Origin: Aquila chrysaetos chrysaetos
Lineage: Eukaryota; Chordata; Aves; Accipitriformes; Accipitridae
Reading direction: 5' to 3'
Assembly (NCBI RefSeq): GCF_900496995.4
Contig: NC_044010.1
Coordinates: 806,001-870,000, forward strand
DNA length: 64,000 nt
Made by a program: the position numbers and the translations under genes. The notes below the pieces were generated by a model. The model had not been told where the DNA came from and ran no database searches. It worked only from the letters and a program-made list of their open reading frames with translations. This document shows, piece after piece, positions 13,030-33,147 of the stretch (position 1 is its first letter; the number at the start of each line of letters is the position of its first letter).

Positions 13030-13990
13030 GCTGTAGTTAATGAATAATTAGAGGGGTGGGGGAAGGCCAAGGCCAAGCTGGGAGAGGTAGATGGAGACGG
13101 AAGGGACTGACTGCTCTTCCTGCCTCCTATCCACTGAGCTCACGCCCTCGCTGGCTACATTCCTGCCTGGTTTGTAACCGAAAGGCACCGGACGCAGCTC
13201 TCTCACACCTGGCTCGCAGCTCCCCGCTCTCCCAGGCCTGGCTTCTTCACCCCCAGCCCTGCCACCCCGGCCCCCATCGCCCTCCCGGAAGACCTCAACG
13301 CTTCCAAGGGCAACAGGCACGCAAGGCAGGACATATCCGACGTCCCTTCATTTGAATCAAGTCGAAAACACAAAGCGTTAACACTGGAACGAGGCTGCTC
13401 CCCTAGCTTCGTCTCTCTTCAGTCCCAAAAGACTCAAGATACAATTTTATGTTGTTTACGTTGTTCTAATCCAGGCTGCAGCCAAACAGGGCAAGCCCAG
13501 CCCTCCCACACCGTGCCGCTCCCTGCTGCCTTTTTCGTTAGGGCTAACGTGTTTGATTGCACATTCAGCCAGAAAACAACGCAGCCCCGGGCACTGGCGG
13601 TAGGCGTGAGTTAGCTGCACCGACCCTGCTGGGGACAGGCGTCTCAGCAGCATTTACAGCACTTGCTGAACAGCACTAGATCGTGTTTAGGGACACATTT
13701 CCTGGCGTGTTTCGAAGAGCACGTTTGTAAACGCTTGCTCTTAGACAGGGCTTAGCACCTCTGAACTGTTAAAAAAAGTCACTTTTGGTATCAAGTCCTA
13801 GGGCTTCCCACTAAGGCTTGCATAAACAATTACCTTTTTGCAGAACTTGGTACATCCTGGGCCTCTCCAAACACTAGCCTGGGTTTCATACCAGGCATGA
13901 GGTGAGCACTGCTGTGACTGCCTCTGCACCAGGGAGAAACATCTGTGCCCGAGGAGCACTGCTGAGCTCACATTCATTCACAAAACGAGG
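13030..13990. other. PTPN6-C12orf57 intergenic DNA, nothing recognised
   Basis: Mixed GC content with no coding exon, structured RNA or repeat family that I can identify. Confidence 0.5.
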
Positions 13991-14007
13991 GCATTTTCGA
14001 GACATTT

Positions 14008-14013
14008 TTTATT
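14008..14013 (-). terminator. C12orf57: Poly(A) signal of C12orf57
   Basis: AATAAA on the minus strand, about 160 nt beyond the stop codon. It implies a short 3' UTR with cleavage near 13985-13995. Confidence 0.75.
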
Positions 14014-14171
14014 CACGAGCAGACACACAAGCAGGCACAAAGCATCCCATTCCTTTCAGGTCAGCCGTCTCCCTTGTTCCAAGGGCTCCACTCCCGCGGC
14101 TGACAGAACCCACACCTTGGAAGGAGGCCACCAGCCAGAGCACCACGACCCGGCAGGAGAGGTCCACGGTC

Positions 14172-14703
14172 TCAGGAGGTTGCCACTCCGCCAGTCCCGG
14201 CCCCGTGCGGCGGCAGCGTCATGGGCGGCAGGAACATGGCCTTGAGCTTGCCCGACATGCTGGCGATCTCCGGGTCCTGCGACTCGTAGGACTTGATCAA
14301 CCGGGCGAACTTCAGGACCCCTGCAAGAAAAGGGGTGGGAAGGAAGCACCCGCCCGCCCGCCCGCCCGCCCGCCGCCCGCCGCCCCCTCGGCGGGGGAAC
14401 AACCCACCTTCGCCGTCGTTGCTGAAGCCGTAGGCTTTGATCACGTCCTGCTGGATCTGGGTGGCGACGGGCAGGAGGAACTGCAGCATCTTGCCCATGT
14501 CGTTGCAGGCGTTGTCCCGAGCCTCCTCCATGCGCTGCGCGTTCTCGGGGGCCCCGAAGGCCTTGATCACCTCCGCCAGCACCGCTGCGGGAACACCGGC
14601 ACATGCCGCCAGCCCGCCCGGCACCCGCGGCCGCCCAGCCCTCCCCTCACTCACCCTTCGCCTGCTCGGCGGTCAGCGCCGCCGCCTGCGCGGAGGCCGC
14701 CAT
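14172..14703 (-). CDS. C12orf57: C12orf57 (GRCC10) protein, complete
   Basis: Small conserved vertebrate protein needed for brain development; loss in humans causes Temtamy syndrome, and its biochemical role is not well settled. Exons are 14655-14703 (ATG to GCG AAG G), 14408-14584 and 14172-14320 (stop TGA at 14172-14174), giving 124 aa against 126 in human. The match is close along the whole length: KAVLAEVIKAFGAPENAQRM, EARDNACNDMGKMLQF, LPVATQIQQDVIKAYGFS, VLKFARLIKSYESQDPEIAS, GKLKAMFLPPMTLPPHG. Both introns are tiny (70 and 87 nt) and GT-AG, and intron 2 is largely a CCCG repeat. The start ATG sits in a CpG island with G at +4. The U7 snRNA gene lies 95 bp upstream on the same strand. 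Confidence 0.97.
14341..14394. repeat. CCCG-type tetranucleotide tract in C12orf57 intron 2
   Basis: A run of CGCC/CCCG units fills much of the 87-nt intron. It is pure GC and leaves little room beyond the splice sites. Confidence 0.8.
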
Positions 14704-14798
14704 GGGGCCCCGGCCGCTCCCACCCTATACCCCCCTCGCACGCATGCGCGGCCACGCCTCCCACGGCCCCGCCTTCCCTGCCATTGACACGACTTGGT

Positions 14799-14857
14799 GA
14801 GGCTTCCCGCGCGGCGGGAAACCTACTGGACAAATACTAAAAGAGCTGAAATCACTG
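14799..14857 (-). ncRNA. RNU7: U7 small nuclear RNA
   Basis: U7 guides 3'-end cleavage of replication-dependent histone pre-mRNAs by pairing with the histone downstream element. On the minus strand the RNA begins CAGTGATTTC, then CAGCTCTTTTAG (the anti-histone element, identical to human), then TATTTGTCCAG, which fits the unusual U7 Sm site AATTTGTCTAG with two changes, then TAGG and a terminal hairpin at 14801-14823. The hairpin has a ten-base-pair stem (one G-U) and a three-base loop. Length about 59-60 nt against 63 in human. A TCACCC motif at 14905-14910, about 53 bp upstream, sits where the snRNA proximal element belongs. The gene is also beside C12orf57 in mammals. The order and orientation of every functional part make the call strong. 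Confidence 0.95.
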
Positions 14858-14904
14858 CAGAAAATGCGGCCCGCGCCGGGCCCCACCCGCGCCGCCACGC
14901 CCCT

Positions 14905-15069
14905 GGGTGAGGGCGAGGGCCACCGACGCCGTTTCCACTCCGGCTCGCCTACTTGCGTGGCTCTCCAGCCTGCCACCCCTCACCCCCTGCCGGTAGCGGC
15001 GGCGGCGGGGCGGAAAACGGCGTCCTGCCTCCCCGTTCGGGCGGTATGCAGATCAGCCGCTTCCTATTG
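14905..15069 (-). promoter_or_regulatory. Probable U7 promoter elements (PSE-like and distal octamer-like)
   Basis: TCACCC at 14905-14910 lies at about -53 from the U7 5' end and resembles the start of the vertebrate PSE, though the rest of the element matches poorly. At 15045-15053 the minus strand reads ATCTGCATA, one mismatch from the octamer ATTTGCAT, about 190 bp upstream where a distal element usually lies. A CCAAT box follows at about 15065-15069. The same island must also serve C12orf57. Confidence 0.4.
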
Positions 15070-15439
15070 GTGCCGCGGCGCGCACGCCCCGCCCCTCGGA
15101 TGGGTGGGCGGGCTCTCCGGTGCCGCCGCCGCCGCCGCCGTCAGGCTGCGGGCCCGTTCCTGTCCCGCCGCGCCCGGCCCCGGGCAGTGCCCGCCTGTTG
15201 GCGGGCCGCCCCCCAGCCCGATCCCCCGGGGGCCGTACGGGCCTGCTCACCGGCTCCTCCGCGGCGTCTCCTCAGGCGGAGCCCGCTCCCAGCGGCGGGC
15301 ACCGGCTTCCCAGCCCCGGTGTTCACTCCCCCCCCCCGCCGCCATTGCCTGGAGAGTGCGCGTTTCTGCCCGCTCCCGCGGCCGGCCGCTCGCCACCGCC
15401 CCACACGGCCGGGTCCCCGTCCTGGCCCCGGTAAAAAGA

Positions 15440-15790
15440 AATGAACACAATGGAGTCTTGTTTCTGGAAGGGTTTTTTTGTTTGTTTGTTTGGCTTTTTT
15501 TTTTTTTTTTTTCCTTTTTTAAGAGCTTCATATATATATTTATATATATAAATTATTAGAATGTGTGTTGGGGCTTGGGAGTGCGTGGGGAACTTTGTTG
15601 GGGTGTTTTTCGATAGCTGGGTTGTTGGTTGGTTTTTCTTTTCCTTTTAATGGTTAAGTAAATATATATACGGGGACCAATCGAGAGATACAACTGTGAA
15701 ATCAGACACGCACGCGGGGGCAAGGGAGTCACAAGTTGCTACATAAAACTGCCACGTCTAATAGGATGTGCATGAGTTAAAGTACATCAA
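15440..15790. other. T-rich and AT-rich spacer
   Basis: Contains TTTG repeats, a homopolymeric T run of about 20 (15490-15513), TATATA stretches near 15530-15555 and 15660, and no gene. Confidence 0.7.
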
Positions 15791-15814
15791 TTAGAATGGG
15801 TGAGGGGAAAGGGG

Positions 15815-16350
15815 CAGCCGCCATCTTAAAAGACAGTCCCAGGACGCAGTATCGCTCGGCCACATCAGCTCTCCCCGCGGGGCTCAAAGGGGTCATGGTG
15901 GCGATTGCAGTCTTGAAAAGAGTCTCCTGGTGCTTTGCACCTTCGTGGCCGTGCCCGTTCCCGTCAGCCGTGGGAAAGCACAGCCACCATCTTGCAAACA
16001 GTCTTGCGGTGCTTTGCACCCCGATGGCTGGGACCCGTCCCTCTGCAGGCAGGAGCGGCCGCTTTTGGAAGGGGTCCCGTAATGCTTTGTTTGCATCTGA
16101 AGGGATGTTGGAGAATGGGAAGCCTCTCTGGCTAATCTGAAAAAGTTCCACGTTGCTTTTCTGTATCGCTAAGCAGTATCTTACACCTAAAGGGGGGTGG
16201 GGTGGGAGGAGGCATCTTGAAAAAAGGCTCTCTTGGGTTTTGAGTTACTTCTTGGCCGCACCTCCTCCTCGCAGAAGCAGAAAAGGCAGCAGAATCATGT
16301 ACGTGAAGTCCTGTAATGCTCTGCGCTTTCTATTTAATGCAACGGTTCCC
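15815..16350 (+). repeat. Degenerate tandem module with YY1-like motifs
   Basis: About five diverged copies of a unit near 70-130 bp. Shared phrases are CCATCTT(G), AAACAGTC, GGTGCTTTGCACC and TGGCTGGGCCC-like text, visible at about 15818, 15898, 15981, 16057 and 16213. Several copies hold a CCATCTT core, the reverse complement of the YY1 AAGATGG core; the first, GCCGCCATCTT, is the full site. Copies 2 and 3 share the intact GGTGCTTTGCACC palindrome-like stretch. Confidence 0.6.
16333..16338 (-). terminator. ATN1: Probable ATN1 poly(A) signal
   Basis: ATTAAA on the minus strand 354 nt beyond the ATN1 stop codon. A downstream canonical AATAAA was not found before the C12orf57 island. It overlaps the edge of the tandem module. 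Confidence 0.4.
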
Positions 16351-16691
16351 CCAAAACAAAGGATGGAGCTGCTGCCACCCTGAATTTGCATCAGTCTTTG
16401 TATTTTGAGCTCTGTGCAATGCCGATTCTGTTTTCTTCAGAGCTCTGCTGAAATCACGTACCGATCGTTTCATGTCCGTTAGTGGTGTTTCAGTCCCTCC
16501 CCATTTTCTCTCCTCCACTTTCTGCTCCCAGGAAGCCATCCTGTACTTTTCGTCCATCTTCTCTTGCACTCTACTGCATGGTGGGATCAGGATGTGTCAC
16601 TCTGCAGCTTCCCCTCCCCCAGGATTTGGTTGATTGATTGCTCCTCTTGAGAGAAAGACATGATGATGTCACGTTGACAGTAGAAGTCCAT

Positions 16692-25073
<8,382 letters not shown>

Positions 25074-26689
25074 TCTTTTGAGTGTGGAACCCCCATTCTC
25101 CTTGGCCCGGTTTGATGAAAACATAAATTTTTATCGCTCCGCACCCCCCTTCGGCTGTTCCCGGGGAGACGGAGGTGGGCAAGAGTAGTTCTTCTGGAAG
25201 GGAGGCTTACACCAGCAATGCAACAAGATCCTGGTGAATCCTGAAAGAAAGACGAAGAGATGAGAGGGTAGAAAGAGTGAGTGGACTGCAGGACATCCTT
25301 TTGTGGTTTGCTATAGAAATACGACAAAACTATTATTGTTTTCTTAATTATTATTTACAGAAACAAGTATCTTTACCAAGAATGCAATAAACTTCCCCAT
25401 CAGAAGGTGAAAAGATTTGGCCACTGTCACCTCCGATTTCCAATTTCTAGGAGTGATACCCACATGATGCGAGGCAGTCAGGACCCAACAATAATTTTTT
25501 GGAGGAAGCAGGGAGGAATGGTTATCAGCATGTTGATTGTCCTCTGAAATAATTTTAGTATTTCCATTTCCTTGTTTATTTGATCTTCAGACAAAGGGGG
25601 TAAAAAATAATGGGGAAGTGCTTTAAAATGTTCATAATGACAATTTTCCTGACTTCCTAAGTTCCTCTTTGCACTTGTTGTCAGTGCAGTAAGTTACACT
25701 ATCCTTAACTGGCCATGTGCTGTCATTAGCTATAAATGGGCCCCCAGTGGCCTTTGCCAAAGGGGTATTACACAGCCCTGCCCTCTCCAGAGCACGTGCA
25801 CACGCATACATGCACCAGCACATTATGCAGAAAATGTGACGAGTCTTGCTTAGGCTGTTCGATGCCCAAGGTACACAAACAGGTGCGAGAAAATGCATTT
25901 AGCTTTGATTTTGCATGATGCAAAAGGAATCAACTCTAGTTTGGAGTGCCTGCCTAGGTCTCCTTCTTCTCCATACACTAGACTGCTTCTCGGTGTACCG
26001 GATAGAGTCATGCCCAGAGATGCAGAGTACATCCTTACACTTTGCAGCAGCAGGAAGATTTCTGAGATCCCTCTGAATAAATTTACAGCTTTGTGCCATG
26101 TCCAAAACTACCATAGATATTTAACACCCTGTTATGCCACAGAGTTCCTAGTTTAGGGTATGAAAGCACCATGACTGTGTTAGCCTGGGAACTGGACTGA
26201 AGTGTTTCAGGGATGCTGCTCCTGAAGCTAGTTTGCTTGACTCCATCCAGCTTAAGATCTTTTGCACTGAACTGCACTGCACTGCACAGATGTAACCAAA
26301 AAAGAGACCGTCCTTCCCCAGCCTGTCATTCCAGCTCCTGTACTCGGCCTCTGGAATGGACAATCTGCAAGACAAGGAAATGTGTCCTGTGGATGAGGCA
26401 TCAGGAGAAAAAAGCCACATCTCCTGGGTTATACTCTCTGATCTGGAAGCACAGAAAAGTTTTATGAATAAGAAGACTTGAGATTTGGGACTCCTAAAGG
26501 CCATCCCAGACCCAGAAGGATCAGCTTCCAGGTGGCCAGTGCAGGAGCAGTCTGGATGCACTTTCATTTCTCTGAGAAGGGAGCCGAAACCAGGGATCAG
26601 AGCAAAGGCACCAGACAGGAGAACTCTCGGACCTCCTGTGCAGCCCTGCTGCTGGACTGTGTGGCCCCGGAGTCGCTGCTTTCCACCGC

Positions 26690-26745
26690 CTCCATCTCCC
26701 TACCTGTGAAAAGGGAATAATGACACTGGCCTGTCTCTTCTGGGG
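26690..26745 (+). mobile_element. MIR-like SINE fragment
   Basis: CATCTCCCTACCTGTGAAAA then GGGAATAATGACACTGGCCT resembles the MIR core CATCTGTAAAATGGGGATAAT. Short and old. Confidence 0.4.
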
Positions 26746-29700
26746 CTCCACAGCTTCCCTGACCAACGCTTAGAGAAACCCATCCGGAAGGTACTTGGGA
26801 AGAGCAGGGGATTGTTTGTTTTAATTTCATTAATATTTTATTTGACCCTCATCAGGAAAGCCCCAGGGGACTCATCTAGCATTAATTCACACACACAACA
26901 ATTCATTAACTGAGACCTCTTCTTTAATAGAAAAATAGCTCACGATGGTTTATAACTGACCTAATGGAGGCAGAGCACTCTCCTAATCCCTACCAGCTGA
27001 TGTGTTTTACAGCCTGACATTTCTGTCATACTTTGGCCTTTGGTTGCTAATTCAGCCAGTTACACTGATGCTGTTCTAGATAAGCATCTAGAATTAACAT
27101 TTCTTACATGAAACAAACATTGTAAGTAAGGTGATCCTAATTTAACTCAACTTCAGCGCACGCCATGTTGGCAACCTTCAAGTATTAGCTCAGCTCTGAA
27201 CGCACAGAAGCGGCAACAGCACATTACCAGTATGTCACTGCTCTTTACGTTCAATAGGGATGCCACCCACACCTCCCACACCAAAGAACCGAACATCATA
27301 ACGCAGCAGCACACGGGTCTCACTTCAGCTTTCCAGTAACCCTGTAATGACAATTACAGTCTTTCCAGAGAAGTAAATCAGAGAAATAATACGCAGCCAA
27401 CCACATACTGAAACTTCCCTTTTTAAAAGAGATACCAACTCGGCACTTATGTCAACCGCTGAATATGCAGTACCAAACAAAGCCAGAAACAAATAGGCAT
27501 GTTTCAGTAGACATAATTAACCACTGGGGCAGAAGCTTCTATGACGTAGAGAGCAAACACTTTTCTAAAATATGCAACAGAATTGACGCACCCATTATTA
27601 GGCTCAGTACAGCAACTGTTATGTCAGAGGCCAGACTAGAGGATCACAACACCGCCTTCTAATTTTAACATCTATGAAATAAAAGCTTGTGACGTGAGCC
27701 TTAACAACTAACAAAGTTACACCTAACCCTTCCTGTCACCGAAGATCCCTGTAAAAGTCTCTGAAGAGTTTGTAGGGCTCTGTGGTTTCGGAAAGGAAAT
27801 GAGACATTTGGCAGGGCTGCTGTCGAAGGGATAACCTTTTCCTGGCCCTGTGAAGCCCTTTACAGGTTTGATTTGAGTTATGAGGCATTGCGAATTGCTA
27901 TTTTCTGTTTGCGTTTCATACAACCCAGCTTGGTTTGGCTTGCTGCCCAAACCCCTCCATATTCTCGTGTAAGCCCTGGTGCAGTCTACTGCGAGCGACG
28001 CGCACACAACAGGCATCCCCGTGTGGGATCCAAAATGGATCCCGCTCCTCCTCCTCCCCAGCTTCAAGTAATTCTCCTTGCCAAAGGTGGACTGTCCTGC
28101 ACAGGCAGCCAGGAGATCACGGGCTCCAATTCCTCTTCTATTGAAGGATGCAGATAAGCTCTCTCCTTCCCAGGCTGTACCGTGGAGCAACTCTGCAGGG
28201 GTAACAAACCGGAATCAAGTCCATCTCAAATGAGATGCACTCCAGTTTTACCTACTTAAGTATAAGTGCTTGGTCTCTCTTAGAAAGTTGGGTGAATGTT
28301 TGTCCTTGGCTCAGGATAGCATTTACACATTAGATTGAAGGTCTGAGAAAATAAACACTCCTAGATGGCAACAGAAGCAGAGGAAAGGGGAACAGGACCA
28401 AGTTGTCTGGGATGGCGTCTGGGGCTTTGGCCGGGACTGTAAATGACAAATGAGGCTTGCACATGCTGGGGCTGCACACACAGGTACACCCAGCAGACGT
28501 CCCAACAGCAGAGAGGCAATTTCCAGGGAGATAAGGAAGTCTGGAAGGTGCCTCCAAATCCACGGAGGGCTGAAGGGTTTTGTCACTTTGGCTGGTGCTC
28601 AACGGGCAGAGCAAGCTCCAGGATGGGCGGCCCAAGTCCGGGGCTCCAGTCTGCTTGAGAAGGTTAAAAGCCAGCTAAGGTCCAGCTAGCCCTCCCTGGG
28701 GCCAGTGACAGGAGAAGGGAGAGCTGAAGGCTCCCAGTATCCATGTCACTTAAGAAAAAGAGCTAACACTACCATTACTTCAGCAGCGTTTCTTTAGCTA
28801 GCAGACATTTAAGGCCTGATCCAGTCCTCACTGAGATTAGCTGCTGGCACTCAGTTGTCAATAGTTACCATGATCTCTTCCCCTTCTTTTGTATTACTGC
28901 TCTCTGGGGGAAAAAAAAAAAAAACAAAACAAAAAAAACCAAACATCTGCTTGGTTTTATTATCTGCTGCTCCTGATCTTCTCCAACTGTAATGTCCCAG
29001 TAATCTCAGGCAGATTCAGACCTGGTCCAAGCGGGATGGGAGGTGCAGCAGGCAGGACGTGACCATGGTACGTGACAGAGGAGCCCACCCCGAGCTACCC
29101 AGTGATGATTTGGGGGTGGAGGGGAATAGCACCGATGCAGCCTCCTCTCCCCACCGAAGCTCTGCCTAGGCACTGCCTGGTAGACCACATACCAGTTGGA
29201 GGCACTGAGCGCGAAGATGTCAAGGTGCATGGCTGGATCATTCAGTCTCAAAGAAGAAATGAATTAAAAACTCTGCCACCCATCAGGACCACAAATGCTG
29301 CAAGAGGGGGCAATTTGACAGCATCTGTACTTTTAAACAAAATGGGACAGCGCCTGTTCTCTGGTCCTGGGGGTGACTGGCATTACGCAGCTTGCACCTG
29401 GATGGCAAAATTCTCCTACCCTCCAAAAGGGGATGGACACATCTAACCTGGCCACTGGCAATTGGTATGTTCCTATGCTAACTCCTAAACCACGCTCGGG
29501 CATCATCTGGGAGAGCGCTTGTTGGCACAGACCAAAGACCATACAAAAGAACACCATCCTAAGGGACAGACAGTGCTGTGCACCACTGCTGGGGCCCGTT
29601 TAGTTTGTTACTATAGACGTAGCCAGCGTTACCTTCCCCTAGAGGCTCGTCCATGGAAATTAAGTTTGGAGTAAGGAGTCAGTGAAGTTCCTCCTTTAGT

Positions 29701-30160
29701 CTAAGTACAGATGTTCTGAAGTTCAAACCTCTTGTTTTCTTCAGTTGGGAACTGTTAAAAGTACACAGTGACTATTCCTTAAGTCACTTTTTGAAATGTA
29801 GGAACTACATCCAAAATCCTACATGAAATCAAAGGCATTTGGCATGCAAAGGCAGGGACTCGGAAGTCCTAAGATGTGAGAATTAAACTGAGTCTGCTTC
29901 TCTGCAATTTATTAGCTCTGTGTTCCCATGCTGGTTTTTCTCTTCCCCCTTCTGCAAAGGGAAAGGTTAGCACTGGAGGGAGGAACCAGGGTGGCAAAAC
30001 AAACACAGCTGCTTTCTAACACACTGCAGACGCTGGAAAGTGTCCTGCAAGATGGGATGATAACCAATGGATCCCTCTTGACAGGTAAAGATCGCTCAGA
30101 AGGGAGTGACCACTGGAGCAATGTAGCCAGGGGACATGCAGCGTGGGTGGGAACTGAGAA

Positions 30161-30196
<36 letters not shown>
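30161..30196. repeat. (TA)n microsatellite
   Basis: About 17-18 uninterrupted TA dinucleotides. Confidence 0.97.
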
Positions 30197-30234
30197 TGCC
30201 CAGTGAATGATGGTCCCAGGCAATACATTTTTAA

Positions 30235-30290
30235 CTCCTGTCTCCATTTCCCTCATTTATAAAATGAAGGGAAAATTCCCAGAAATGTAA
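30235..30290 (+). mobile_element. MIR-like SINE fragment
   Basis: GTCTCCATTTCCCTCATTTA then TAAAATGAAGGGAAAATT follows the MIR core pattern. It lies directly beyond the TA microsatellite. Confidence 0.35.
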
Positions 30291-31599
30291 TTGGGTTTAA
30301 CAACTGTGCAGTATATTGAAAACACAAAGTTTCATCCAAAATACTGCAATCAGACAACCTGAAGTACGACATTTCCCAATGGCTAATTATCTGACATCAT
30401 GCTTGAACCCTGGCATCTTACTACAGGGCAAGGCAGAGAAAGGGAGGGAAGGAAGGGGAAGGTGCTGTGTTCGGCGTTAGATAGCCATAAACGAACAGGT
30501 CAGGGTTCAGGCTGCATGTCACAGTCTTATTGCCAGTCTTTTGATAGGTACATGGAGCGTGACATTACTGTAAAAGGGAAAATGATTGTGTGAGCAAAGG
30601 GATTAGGATGCCAAAATGGTTGAATACCAAAATGGCAGTGGGCAAACACTTGCAACTAATACTATCTTGGGTGTGAATATCTCCATGACTTGCAAATTTT
30701 TTTTTACTCAGTAAATTTTGTTAAGAAGAAATATATTTATGTGACACCAAATGAAAGGTAGTTTTGAAACAGGCATTTTTTCTGTCTCCTACAAAATAAT
30801 TACAACACTGGGTGGATGCGGGGGCTGCAAACTCAGGCTGGAAAGTGGATTAATCAAGGGATAAGACCGTAGACCTGGTCAAATAATCGTATTCCAGTTA
30901 ACACTCTTGCCTACCCAGTGGATGAAGTTTAACTACATCCTTCCTGCAATACTAACGTGAAGCTGGAGGATCTCAGGGGACCGAAATACTCAGGAGCCCA
31001 GGCTGAAGGCAGTAAGCATTAGCTAAAGCTTTCTTCACCTGCTCGCCCTGCTCCCTCGGGTCACTTCTGCACCACTGCACACACGCACCCCACGATCGGA
31101 GCACACACCTCCCCGTCCTCCGCAGCCCCCCCACACACTGCGACAGGAGCATCCGACCACCAGCAGCCGTCGGACGCGGCCGGGAAGGGCTGACACCTGC
31201 CTGGCTAGGGAGGCTTGGCAGCACGGCGTGACGTGGCAAACTTAAAGACAGAAATGCCTGCAATGCAAGTGAAAACTGCTCTTCCTGCTCAGAAATCAAA
31301 ATATAAATTCAGTATAAAAATAGTTCAGTATAAAAACAGTTATCAATTTTTGTCATGTTCTATAAATAAATGGATTTTATATTGGCGAGGTACTGTAATT
31401 TCATTGGATTCTTCTATCTTCAAAATATCGCATAAAATGGGTCACTACGAAATGTTTTTAAATAAATTTAATCAATAAATGTAAATGTATGCTTTCAGAA
31501 ACTTCATTCTGTACCAAAGGGCGAACTGCACACACTTTAATATACAAGCTGAATGAACTCTCCTGATTTAGATCGACCTGTACGTGTAAGAGAAGAGCA

Positions 31600-33147
31600 G
31601 GTTCACAATCCCATCATAGGAGAAGATCAGGTTTGAGACCACCTGAGGAACCTGAACATACACAAGTCCATGGGACCCAGCGAGATGCGTCCCAGGGTCC
31701 TGAGGGAATCGGCTGATGTAGTTGCCAAACCACTCTCCGTGATATTTAAAGAGTCACGGCAGTCAGGCGAAGTCCCCAGCGACTGGTGAAAAGGGAATAT
31801 TGCACCCATTTCTAAAAAGGGTAATAAAGAGGACCCTGCGAACTACTGACCAGTCAGCCTCATCTCAGTGCTTGGTTAAGATCATGGAGCAGATCCTCCT
31901 GGAAGACACAGAGGTGATTAGAGACAGCCAACATGGCTTCACCAAGGGCAAATCATGCCTGACTGATCTAGTGGCCTTCTACAATGGAGTGACCACATCA
32001 GTGGACAAGGGAAGAGCTACAGATGTCACCTACCTGCACGTCGGTAAGGCCTTTGATATGAACCCCCACAACATTCTTGCCACTGAATTGGAGAGATACG
32101 GGTTTGATGGATAAAGAATTGGATGGATGGCCCCCTCCAAAGTGTTACAGTCAATGGCTCAATGTCCAAGTGGAAACCAGTAACGAGTGGTGTCCCTCAG
32201 CGGTCCATACTGGGACCAATACTATTTAGTATCTTCATCAATGACAGACAGTGGGATCGAGTGCACCCTCAGCAAGTTTGCAGATGACACCAAGCTGAGT
32301 GGTGCAGAGGATACGCTTGAGGGAAGGGATGCCATTCAGAGGGACCTTGAAGGGCTTGAGGAGTGGCCCAGTGTGAACTCCATGAAGTTCAACAAGTCCA
32401 AGGGCAAGGTCCTGCACCCGGGTCGGGGCAATCCGCAGGATCAGTACAGGCTGGGGAATGAATGGACTGAGAGCAGCCCTGTGGAGAAGGACTTGGGGAT
32501 ACTGGTGGGTGACAAACTGGACATGTGAGCTTGCAGGCCAGAAAGCCAACTGTATCCTGGGCGGCATAAAAAGCAGCGTGGCCGGCAGGTTGAGGGAGGC
32601 GATTCTGGTCCTCTATTCCACACCGGTGAGATCCCACCTGCAGTACTGCCTCCAGCTCTGGGGTCCCCAGTACAAGAGAGACATCGACCTGTTGGATCGG
32701 GTCCAGAGGAGGGCCACGAAAATGGTCAGAGGGATGGAACACCTCTCCTGTGAGGACAGGCTGAGAGAGTTGGGGTTGTTCAGCCTGGAGAAGAGAAGGC
32801 TCCGGGGAGACCTTATTGGGGCCTTTCAGTACTTAAAGGGGGCTTATAAGAAAGAAGGAGAAAGACTTTTTACCATGGCCTGTAGCGACAGGACAAGGGG
32901 CAACTGTTTTAAACTGAAAGAGGTTTTAGATTGCACATACGGAAGAATTTTTTTATGATGAGGGCAGTGAGACATTGGAGCAGGCTGCCCGGAGAAGTTG
33001 TGGATGCCCCATCCCTGGAAGTGTTCAAGGCCAGGTTGGACGGGGCTTTGAGCAACCTGGTCTAGTGAAAGAGGTCCCTGCTGATGGCAGAGGGGCTGCA
33101 TGATCTTTAAAGGTCCCTTCCAACCAAACCATTCTGTGATTCTATGA
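31600..33147 (+). mobile_element. CR1 LINE, 5'-truncated, reaching the 3' terminus
   Basis: Non-LTR retrotransposon of the avian CR1 family. It starts in the reverse-transcriptase region ([16 protein letters not shown]), passes a decayed motif A (YLHVGKAFD, where Asp is expected after Leu), keeps FADDTKLSG, and continues to the C-terminal RDIDLLDRVQRRATKMVRG and the 3' UTR. It ends ATTCTGTGATTCTATGA. Several stops and frameshifts interrupt the frame, so it is dead. The 5' boundary is approximate. Confidence 0.93.

Larger units (their letters stand above)
14150..15440. promoter_or_regulatory. CpG island over C12orf57 and U7
   Basis: Dense CpG across the whole of C12orf57, the U7 gene and about 600 bp upstream, with many GC boxes. 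It ends abruptly at the T- and AT-rich stretch beginning near 15460. Confidence 0.8.

Noticed and set aside
15487-15513. T run read as the poly(A) tail of a minus-strand processed pseudogene
   Set aside because: No gene-like sequence or target duplication is attached.
28905-28950. A-rich run as a SINE tail
   Set aside because: No recognisable SINE body lies upstream.
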